A stretch of DNA of 60,881 nucleotides from Amphimedon queenslandica. Lineage: Eukaryota > Porifera > Demospongiae > Haplosclerida > Niphatidae. Made by a program: the position numbers and the translations under genes. Shown here one piece after another: positions 1 through 8,638 of this stretch (within the stretch, counting starts at the first letter, position 1; each line of letters opens with the position of its first letter). Location: assembly GCF_000090795.2 (NCBI RefSeq), contig NW_003546255.1, positions 207,800 to 268,680 on the forward strand. The letters run 5' to 3'. The notes below the pieces were generated by a model. The model was not told where the DNA came from. It searched no databases and worked only from the letters and a program-made list of their open reading frames with translations.

Positions 1-616
1 TATACACATATCTTCTTAGTATTACTATTATTCTCTTTTTTTTTTTTTTTTTTTTTATTATTTATTTTTTTTTTGAATTGGTATGCAACCCCAGACCCCC
101 ACAGAAAAGAAAGGAACATTAAAGAATAGGAGAGGGGGGAAGGGGGAAAGGAGGGAAGGAGAGAAAGAAGAGAGAGGAGGGGGGGACTGAGGTTTATCCT
201 TAGCGGTTCAAAGCGGGGGTGATGACGCACCCCAGAGCCTTAAAGGAACATCCCATGGCTATCCCTAGGTTTATAATAGCACCCGGGGGGAGATAATGAA
301 ACCCCCTGGGGCCATATCTGTGGGATAACATAAAACAGCACGCCAAAATACAATAAAATGGGGGGGGGCATAATAGGCTAACATACACAGTAGAGGTGCT
401 AGTCTGGAGACAATTGTGATCTGGGATATTAACATAGTATTATAATAAATCTGCTTCATTCATTTTAAATCCCTTATGCCAATGTATTACAAATATTAGT
501 CTTAAATCCCGATCCCAATTATAAACACACCGTCTCATAATACCAGCACCTGGTCTACTGACCTGTGATTAAAATCACAGACTAACAAGCAATAGAGAAA
601 CAGTACAAATAGTTAT
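1..616. other. Low-complexity and intronic DNA, no gene seen
   Basis: A poly-T tract (about 39-75) is followed by a G/A-rich tract (about 105-190) and then unique AT-rich sequence. No convincing exon was found on either strand. The stretch lies downstream of the donor at 616, so it is probably intron of the minus-strand gene whose exon is at 617-924. Confidence 0.4.
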
Positions 617-924
617 ACCTGGAGTTATGCCTGCTGAGGACACACCAGAGAAGGGGACGGTAGATGTTGTAATGGGTAAGGTCAATGAAGAGCTGGTAGC
701 GGCAGCTGATGACCCGGGGCTCGACCCGTCGGGGGACAACTCAGTGCGCACCATGTTCCTGACCAACGATCCCAGGAAGGAAATTGCCGCGGGGGTCAGG
801 GATGGCCCAGAGGAGGTTGTTGTCGTGGACCGGCTGCTTCCGTTAGCCAATGACGCTGGTGTGGAAGTAGTTGAAGTTGCGGTGATAGAGGTGCTCCCAG
901 ATCCGGAAGCCATAGCAATACGAA
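617..924 (-). CDS. Ser/Thr-rich exon of an unrecognised gene (partial)
   Basis: A minus-strand open exon of about 100 codons. The first ATG is at 913 (MASGSGSTS...); an internal-exon reading would start at 924 after TTATAG. It ends at a GTATAACT donor at 616, phase 1. The product begins with a Ser/Thr/Ala low-complexity stretch, then a short helical-looking segment (AAISFLGSLVRNMVRTEL), then more Ser/Thr/Pro. I do not recognise the family. The rest of the gene would lie left of the window. The GC-rich stretch at about 1200-1310 would suit a promoter for it. It could instead be a downstream exon of the CARD-like gene at 1534-2019, because the intron phases agree. The opposite-strand ORF at 627-944 looks like a shadow. 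Confidence 0.4.
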
Positions 925-1533
925 CTATAATCGACCAGGTATGAGCAGAAAACAAAGGAGGGAAATGATAGCGCAGATAGGCTGTCTTGAGAAAGACCGA
1001 TCAATAGCGTGAAAGGAGTTGAGGACTTGAGGGGCGTCTCTAAAGTGCGGTAAAGAAAGAGCTGTAATAACGAAAAGGGGGGATCAGACGAGATCGAGAG
1101 TCTCTAAAGAGAGAGCTGTAGCAACAGAAAGGAGGATTAGACTAGATTCTCCACGGACGAAAGTATCTCCTTAGCCTCTTCCACTGCACTTGCCTTCCAG
1201 CGAGCTTCTCAGTTCTGCATGAGTGATCTCCCACGCATGCGCAAAACGTGGGGGCGGGCTCAGCTCGGTCCCGCGGGGCCGTCCGCCCCCTCCATTCCGT
1301 GAGAGTGGTCCCCTGCTGATTAACCTGGCTTAAAGCTAGGCTCTAAACCACATTAAAAACTGTCACTTCCTTAAAAGGTAATGAAGGGTGGCATTGTGGT
1401 GCAAAAATTATCAGCAAGTGGTCAGAGGGGTATTTTTCTTATCAATAGTCAGGACAATAAAGCATGATTTCTAAGGGTACTCAATCAAAAGTGATATTAT
1501 AGTATTAGAGTAAATACTAAATCTGTGACAACA
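925..1533. other. GC-rich putative promoter and start of duplicated block
   Basis: About 1200-1310 is the most GC-rich part of the left end and contains CpG dinucleotides and GGGGCGGG-type boxes, as a promoter would. From about 1350 the sequence resembles 7535-7640, which marks one edge of the duplicated block. No exon was identified with confidence. Confidence 0.4.
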
Positions 1534-2019
1534 TTAATTTTCACCTCCTTCATTAGCAGCAACACTAGTTCCACTTGTAACAGCAGTTGCAGCAGCACCA
1601 CCTCCACCTATCATTGATATGAGGATTGATACAGGGAATTATAATACATACCTAGCTCTTTAAGCATGGCATGTCCTATCTCCTTTGCACTTTCCTGAGT
1701 AATCAATACATTACACACTTTTACAAGATATCCTTTTTCATCAAGAGAAGCATCTAATCGATTAGCTACATTGTTCATTAGTTTGTCAGCTTTAGTAGCG
1801 TCAGGAATCTCATCTGTCGTCACATAATCTCTAGTTGCTGATGCTATTAGGCCCTGGGCATGAAGTGCTTTAGTGACATCACTCACATTTTCTGATACTG
1901 CCTTGGATAGCTTAGCTGAGTACTTCTGCAATATCTCCTTTGGAATTTCTATTGTCAAAGAAAAAGTACGACATGCATACAATGTGCCATACAAATGTAT
2001 GATCTTCCTTACGACTCAT
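1534..2019 (-). CDS. Small CARD-like death-fold protein, copy 1
   Basis: Three exons fit exactly: 2013-2019 (seven bases, ATGAGTC), 1652-1948 and 1534-1607, giving 125 aa. The intron donors are GTAAGG and GTATGT and the acceptors are ATAG and ATAG. The roughly 100-residue core is all-helical in character, with hydrophobic spacing typical of CARD/Death folds (QKYSAKLSKAV, ALHAQGLI, ADKLMNNVANRL, YLVKVCNVL, AMLKELG). A Gly/Ala/Thr-rich tail ends in GGEN-stop. Such adaptors usually act by homotypic binding in apoptosis or immune signalling; that role is inferred from the fold. Paralogues lie at 2293-3079 and 7951-8379. The final exon contains an in-frame GAG|GTGAAA donor just before the stop, so a longer product joined to an exon further left is possible. 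Confidence 0.65.
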
Positions 2020-2292
2020 TGTTCTGCCCTTTTTGTGTTTTATAACAAAAATCTAAAGGCAAAGGAGTGAGAACTAAGAACGTTCTTCTTGGTTCAGGAA
2101 CAGTGAGTTTGTGGAATTTACAACCACCACACCTTTTAGATCTACTTTCGCGGGTAAAAAAGCGCCAAGTTAGAGTCAAAATGCCTTACAACAACAAACT
2201 ACCGGTATGCTTTATAATAATAAAAGTAAAAAATAACGCATAGCAAATTAGCAATTGTTATTTGTACCTACTAAGTCCTACTCTACAAAAAA
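2020..2292. other. Upstream region of CARD-like copy 1, degenerate promoter copy
   Basis: About 2130-2175 (tttcgcgggtaaaaaagcgcc) is a diverged copy of the BRCA2 promoter element at 8590-8613. No BRCA2-like start follows it here. Nothing else was recognised before the stop of the copy 2 Death exon. Confidence 0.5.
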
Positions 2293-3079
2293 TTATTCTG
2301 ACAAGAACTTTTCAAGTTTGTCTTTTGCTTTGCCCAGTTGATCAGGATAATCATCACAAAGCTGCCTCAATGTATCCCAACTAATATCTTTATTGGCATC
2401 AAACCACCTCTCAAATACAAGAATAAGGTTGTCCATTGCTGCGCCAGGTAATTGTGTCAGATCAGACACTTTTACATCTAATCCAATCCCTATTAGCTTA
2501 AAGTGGTTCGAAGAAGGACCAAATATCTTGGTAACTGCAGCCATGTTAAGCTTCTTAATCTTGCCTAATAGTAGATAGAAGATTAGTCTATAATACTTAG
2601 ATATAATTCAAATTTTCACCTCCAGTAGCTCCGCCTGTATCAGTAACTTGAGCTATTGAGTGTATTGGTAAAAGCATCAATTCAGTCATTTATAAGACAT
2701 ACCTAGTTCTTTAAGCATGACGTTTCCTATCTCTTTTATTGCTCCACCTTGCTGAGTCAATATATTACACACTTTTACCAGATATTCTTTGCCATTAAGA
2801 GAAGCTTCTAATCGGTCAGCCACATCCAGCATTAGTCTATTGGCTTTAGCAGAACTAGCCACTCCAACTGTTGTCACTACATATTCTCTAGTTTCTGGTG
2901 TTATGAGGTCCTTGGCATGAAGCGCATTAGTGACATTACTCACATTTGCTCCTACTGCCTTGGCTAGCTTATCAGAGTACTTCTGTAATATCTCCTTTGG
3001 AGTTTCTACAGTTCAAATAAAGAGTATATATGTGATACATACATATATCTATGTCATATGATCTTCCTTACGACTCATT
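2293..3079 (-). CDS. CARD-like plus Death-domain adaptor, copy 2
   Basis: Exon 1 is 3073-3079 and exon 2 is 2703-3005, which encodes the CARD-like domain ([16 protein letters not shown]...MLKELG). Two in-frame ends are possible. A short tail exon (2597-2652) runs to a stop and gives 121 aa. Alternatively splicing reaches 2293-2564, a Death-domain-like exon ([32 protein letters not shown]), giving 193 aa, or slightly more if the tail exon is kept through its GAG|GTGAAA donor. All junctions are phase 1. A CARD-Death bipartite protein would suit an adaptor linking a receptor or GTPase to an effector; this is inferred from domain type only. It sits between copy 1 and the large Roc-like gene, on the same strand. 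Confidence 0.6.
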
Positions 3080-3159
3080 GTTTTTCCTTGTAAATTTATC
3101 CTAGGCTATGACAGAAATTTAAAGGCAAGAGAATAAAAAACCATTAAAATTACTATCTT

Positions 3160-3366
3160 ACAATGACTGTAGGCTGGTCTACAGCTGCCTTGATCCAAAG
3201 AGAAGGCTTGTGGTTGGTTCCGAGACAGTGGACTTCTGGAATGCAACCAGCCACACCCTTGTTTTTGTATTATGCTCCGCCCATTCTCAAACTTTCATAC
3301 AAACACACTGTGTGTTTGCAGTATAATGTTATTACCACATACATGGCGGCAGCTGACTCTTTCTGC
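3160..3366 (+). pseudogene. Duplicated BRCA2 promoter and orphan exon 1
   Basis: The stretch is closely similar to 8440-8670, including the shared ctgtaggctgg and ggcttgtggttggtt stretches. It carries a copy of the BRCA2 start at 3343 (ATG, MAAADSF) that runs into a stop at codon 13 instead of a splice donor. The E2F-like element present at 8606 is missing. This is a dead first exon left by the local duplication that also made CARD-like copy 2. Confidence 0.75.
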
Positions 3367-3586
3367 TCGGGCGTTATTTAGGAGTAAATAGTTCCCTTGA
3401 TAGTTCCGGAGAGGTTATGGTAAAGCTGAAGCTATTGCAGGCAGAGAACAATGGGAGGCCATTTTCGAAGAGGTACAGCTACATGTACATATAGATCTGC
3501 ATGCATCAAAATATTATAATATGTACTTTGGAACTTTGGAATCATTGCTATGATTGCTCAAAGGTACCCAATAAATAGTTATGAAT

Positions 3587-4004
3587 AAAGGTGGATTTAC
3601 ACAATATTACACTAAAGGTAGGTTCTCAATATGACACATTGTTTTTCTAGTGTCATGACTGGAAGTGCTGTATAAATCAATGGGAGTATGCATCAATGCG
3701 TCAGAATAGAAATGTTTTCTAATCTGACACATTGACGCATGGTCCCATTGGTTTATACAGCACTTCCGGTCGTGACGGACGTGCATGCATCATATTGAGA
3801 ACCCGGCTTAATCCAGATGTTACATTGATGCTTGAGTGGAATCTGGCGTGAAGCATGTGTCAATTGTCAAAAGGTCAAATTGCTCACACTTTTAATTAAA
3901 AATTGACAGTATGTTGGCCTAACGTAATATTGTTGAACCAAATTCAACTAACTTCTGCATCAACATAACATCAGGACTAGCATCATATTATAAATCTGCC
4001 TTAA
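3587..4004. mobile_element. MITE-like element, family A, interrupted by a foldback element
   Basis: The left end (AAAGGTGGATTTACAC at about 3587) and the right end (TATAAATCTGCCTTAAAG near 3990-4004) are imperfect inverted copies. The interior at 3840-3970 resembles 7655-7760 and 7800-7910. A second palindromic element sits inside at about 3616-3806. No transposase is present. Confidence 0.6.
3616..3806. mobile_element. Foldback palindromic MITE
   Basis: Two arms of about 80 bp pair with each other. GGTTCTCAATATGA at 3621 matches the reverse complement of CATATTGAGAACC at 3791, and the arms continue through GGAAGTGCTGTATAAA against TTTATACAGCACTTCC. It lies within the family A element and is probably a nested insertion. 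Confidence 0.7.
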
Positions 4005-4761
4005 AGGTTTGCATTCATATATTAACTATTAGCAAATGATGTTTTATGTTTGCTTTGTTTTAAAGGTTTGCTTTGTGTGGTTGTAATCACAGGTTCCTTA
4101 CACTAACATCAGACAACAGGATAATGGCCATCAGTGAGAAAGCTAAAGGCAAGGAAATAATGACAGTCAGTAGCTACCACGCCTACTTTACGACCACACC
4201 CATAGTTACAAACTGACGTCCCAATAGTTAAAAAGGGAAAGAGTGAGTTTGAGATAGAGGAATAAGATGCTTATAGACACATGGAAGCATTTGAAACTGG
4301 TTTTGTGTGAGATGACAACTTCATAATGAAATAATGTTAGTTTATTTTTATTTTCTTTAGTAAAAAATTTTTAAGTTTTCAAAATTACAAATAAGGATTA
4401 TATAACAAGACTTCCCGTGACTCACTTTACTCTTCAATGAAAGATGGTAATAAATGCACAAGGCTCTGTTAGACAGGTTGGTCACATGATTTGTAGTCAC
4501 GTGACCTGTCAGGTTAATTTCATTCTGTAGGAGAAAAAAGATGAAAGCAGACAGATACTGCAAATAGCATGTATATTGTATTGTATGTACTTTTTATTAC
4601 AAAAGATTATAATAGTAATGCAAATCAAAGAAAGATGAAATTACTTATTGTTATGTGGTTCAGTATCTTAAATAAAATAAAGAATAACAAAATAATGTGT
4701 TCAAATAAGAATAAATACAAGTGTAGTAAATTTTAGTCCATATCTCCTTCATTATAACAAC
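4005..4761. other. Intergenic AT-rich stretch, no gene seen
   Basis: It separates the family A element from the last exon of the Roc-like gene. Short ORFs here show no coding character. The minus-strand 3' UTR of the Roc-like gene probably occupies its right end. Confidence 0.5.
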
Positions 4762-7700
4762 TTAACAGGAACTTTTACTTTTCTTACTGCTAGTTGGACA
4801 CAATTCTGGATCAGTCAGTGATTGATCAGCAGCCCCTCTTAATCTCTTGCATCCTAAATAAAAATATAATAGTGTGTACATTTCCATATCATACAGTACA
4901 TTAGCTGATATGTGTCTTACTGATGTGTTCAGCTGAATTTTTATGATATTCTTTGAGACAATTAACTAGTGTGGTCCAGTTTGCTCCTCCTTCTTTATCT
5001 ACACCATCAGTTCTTTCTAACCATTTAGCTAGACATTCTCGAAGGCACACATAGCTTCCTTCTTTAGAGAAATTTAAACGTATATCTTTCAATGTACCAT
5101 GATACAGTCCTAATTTAAGACCAAGATCAAACCAGGATTCATTAGGAAAATGACGCTCTTTCATATCAGTTAAGATCTGATCTAAATCACAGATATTGAC
5201 TGCTAGTGGACACTCCAAAACTATAATAAAAGACGAAATGATATTGAGTCAAATTGGTGCAAAATTAAAAATACATTTTAATTTTAAAACTGTGCACAGT
5301 TGATTTGACCCTGATTGATTAAACTATTGATAAGGGCTTTGATTTACCTGGGATTAGTGCTTCTGAATCAGGAGTATAATCTGTAAAACTACAGTCTTTT
5401 AAACCAAACCAGCACCAGTAGCTCTTATCATCTTCACGTATGTGAGCTGATGTAGCACATAAAGAACAATTTACCAAAAAGTTTTTATCTACAACACAGT
5501 AACAGTTCTTTTCCTTGGGACAAGAGAATGCATTAATGTGATTGCACTTCACATTGATGGCATCAGCACTTTGATCGATGGCTGTCATGACTACTTCATA
5601 AATATAGGGGCAGTTGTCCTTTGCGTTCTCAACTGATCCAACAAAATAAACCTCAATATGAGTGTAGCGATTGATTATGTGAAGTGTATAACGTTTTCCC
5701 CTAATTTTTATCCACAGAGACAATGCGTCACGATACTTGTAGTACTGCTGTGGCTTTAATGGAGGGAATTCAATGCTAAAAGAGTGTTCCTCCCTCGGTT
5801 CCTCCTGATTGACTTGGAGGAGGTGAGTGATGAGTAAAGGAAACATTCCCTGTGGAACTGGGATAGAATTGGGCCCATACTGACCATGCTTCTCTTGCCA
5901 GACTATAAGGAGAGGCTTGGCTTCTGTTTGAGGCATAGGTAGATCAGTGTATGCCTGCAAGGCACAAGGAAAGAAATAATCCCCTCCTGTTGCTTTAGTA
6001 ATGACACGAAGATGAATGAGAAGGTCAATTAAATGTGAGGGCTCAAAATGAGGTGGAAAGAAAAGTTCAACATCTGATTTTAAATGAGACAATAGCTTCT
6101 CCTGAAAGAAACCAAAATTATGAAGCTTGTTAATATCTTTATCTAAAGGTACAGGGTTTGTGATTAAATGCAGTGCAGCTCTTTCAACATAAGTCAGAGC
6201 CAATAAACGTGATAGAATCTCGACCAAAGGCTGAGGATCAACAAAAACTAACTCTGGCAAAATATCACGAAAATATAGGACAATAGTGACATTATGGAGA
6301 TACTGTAAGGCATCCTTAGTATCATTCTCACTCATTTTAAACTTTTTACCAGCAGCTATAACTTCATCAATTATAAGAACATTGCGGCTCTCCCTTTCTG
6401 CTACCTTTTGCAACCAAAGCTCAAATGCAAACCAGCGAATCGGCATATTTAATTTAAGAGAAGTGCCACTACAATTTGCTATTGATTGACATAATCTCTG
6501 TCCTGCTGCTAATCTTCCTTCATCTTTGAGGATTAGTGTATTTACAGGAAATACGATAGACACCCCACGTTCATTAGGAGCAACATAATTTTGTATATCA
6601 GGCTTCAATGAAGACATTAACTCTTTATCAATCTTTTTGAGGCTATCATGACTTATGAGATCATAATGTGTGCCTAATACAAAATGCATTGGATGTGAAG
6701 GTGTTTCAAGGACATGAGGGACATCAATTGGTTTGAAAATGGCTCCAGAAGAAACTGCAGACTGAAAGAATTCCCGATTTGAATATTTTAAATTCAAACC
6801 ACACGAAAATTTCTCCCCTCCAATTCTGTACTGAAAATCAAGCTTCTTATCAAGAGGTTGGGAGAGATCAAGAGTGATGATATTCAGAGAAGCTGTTCTA
6901 ATAAACAATGGTAACAGCTCCTGGTATGCTGGCTGACCTCCAGAATCAATAACATACAGCCAATCGCCTCTTAACTGAACTGCTGATCGTTGGATGGTGT
7001 CTACAATTTCTTGAATAACAGTTTCAGTTTCATCATTATTGGCTTCATTTGATACTGAGCTTGCTAAAATAATAGTTTCATTTATTTCTATAGAAGCAGA
7101 AGGATGGCCGTGTTCTGGTTGTTGTAAAGGTGAAGTAGTTAAAGATTCTTCAGGCTGAGAAGCAGCTGCCACATTTAAATCAGAAGCCAGTCTTTCAAGT
7201 AAACCAGCTCTAGTAACTTTTTCCCATTTCAAATCGTCTACAGATACTCTTGTAGCTCTGACAGTTGGACGAGCAATTGGTGTACTGTCAGTGACACGCT
7301 CAGTAGGTGGGTCTTCATTTAGTAGAAGGTGCAGCGCACAGGTCTTGCCAGCTCCAGGAGGTCCATGCATGTTAACACGAGTAACAGTTAGCTTAACACT
7401 ACCTTCTTTTAGCCATTTATCTACAACTTCTAGAAACAATCAAAATGAAAAATTAAATTGTGAAGTAAGTCAAGTAACATGTTTTTATTACCATTTGAGA
7501 CAGGAAATAGTTGGTCTATTGATTGCAATATAAACTACAACTATTACTTCCTTAAAAGGCAATGAATGGGCAGCATTGTGGTGCAAAAATTATCAGTAAG
7601 TGGTCAGAGGGTATTTTTCTTATCAATAGTCAGTACAATAAAGGCTGGTTCACTTTTAATCAAAAGTGTGGGCAATTTGACCTTTTGACGCATGCTTTCC

Positions 7701-8379
7701 GCTGATATCGATCCAGATTCGATTCCAGCGTCAACGTAACATCAGGACTGACTAGTGTAATATTGTGAACTAGCCTTAAAGGCTGGTACAATATAAGCCC
7801 AGTGTACTATTTTTAATCAAAAGTTTGGGCAATTTGACTTTTACATGATTTATGCTAGAATAGAACCAAATCCTATTCTAGTGTCAACGTAATGCCAGGA
7901 CTAGCGTCATATTGTAAACCCGCCTTTACTAATGTATATCTATGATAACATTAATTTTCACCTCTACTAGCACGAGTTCCTAGTTCTTTAAGCATGATAT
8001 GTCCTAGTTCTTTAAGCATGACGTTTCCTATTTCTTTTATTGCTCCACCTTGCTGAGTCAATACATTACACACTTTTACCAGATATCCTTTTTCGTCAAG
8101 AGAAGCTCCTAATCGATCAGACACATCCAGCATTAGTCTATTGGCTTTTGCAGAATTAGCCACTCCAACTGCCGTCACTACAAATTCTCTAGTTTCTGGC
8201 GCTATGAGGTCCTTGGCATGCAGTGCGTTAGTGACATTATTCACATTGGCTCCTACTGCCTTGACTAGCTTATCAGAGTACTTCTGTAATATCTCCTTTA
8301 GAGTTTCTACAGTTCAAATTAAGAGTACATATGTGATGCATACATAACTATCTATCATATGATCTTCCTTACGACTCAT
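4762..8379 (-). CDS. CARD-like, Roc/COR-like GTPase and Death-domain protein, copy 3
   Basis: Five exons fit one frame of 941 aa: 8373-8379, 7962-8306, 5348-7429, 4921-5220 and 4762-4853, all joined in phase 1. Residues 1-117 are the CARD-like domain shared with copies 1 and 2. The large exon (about 118-811) has a P-loop (GPPGAGKT), a switch-II-like DSGGQP and a guanine-specificity-like GTHYD. A COR-like winged-helix region follows, then a cysteine-containing tail. Residues 812-911 form a Death domain (WFDLGLKLGL, LKDIRL, LAKWLERTDG). Roco-type Death proteins are large-GTPase signalling switches; coupling to cell-death or immune signalling is inferred. The first junction uses a weak GAG|GTGAAA donor. 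If it is not used, the head ends at 7951 as a 120 aa protein. The head shares a short head-to-head promoter with BRCA2. Confidence 0.65.
7637..7930. mobile_element. Two adjacent family A MITE-like elements in the Roc-like gene intron
   Basis: Two palindromic units abut near 7772, where CCTTAAAGGC is shared. Each carries an interior related to 3840-3970 (TCAAAAGT, GGGCAATTTGAC, GTCAACGTAA). The right ends read TATTGTGAACTAGCC and TATTGTAAACCCGCC. They lengthen the intron between the CARD-like exon and the GTPase exon. Confidence 0.55.
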
Positions 8380-8638
8380 TGTTTTTCCTTGTGTCTTAGG
8401 CTATGACAGAAATCTAAAGGCAAGAGAATAAAAGGCTATTTAAATGACTATCTTACAACGACTGTAGGCTGGTTTACAGCTGCCTTGATTCGAAGAGAAG
8501 GCTTGTGGTTGGTTCTGAGACAGTGGACTTCTGGAATGCAAACAGCCACACCCTTGTTTTTTTGTAGTCATGCTCCGCCCATTAGAAACTTTCCCGGGCA
8601 AAAAGGCGCCAAAGTTTAACCCTTTTCTTACCACACAC
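8380..8638. promoter_or_regulatory. Bidirectional promoter of BRCA2 and the CARD-Roc-Death gene
   Basis: Only about 260 bp separate the two divergent start codons (8379 minus, 8639 plus). A palindromic TTTCCCGGG is followed by GCGCCAAA at 8606-8613. On the minus strand this reads TTTGGCGC, a match to the E2F consensus, about 25 bp before the BRCA2 start. E2F control of BRCA2 is expected from its S-phase role. Diverged copies of the region lie at 2030-2175 and 3080-3342. Confidence 0.6.

Noticed and set aside
627-944. Plus-strand ORF of 105 codons
   Set aside because: It is the complement of the Ser/Thr-rich minus-strand exon. Its Asp/Glu/Val-rich product has no family features, and the minus reading has a splice donor that fits.
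4357-4563. Minus-strand ORF of 68 codons upstream of the Roc-like gene
   Set aside because: AT-rich, no domain, no splice partner in frame. Probably chance.
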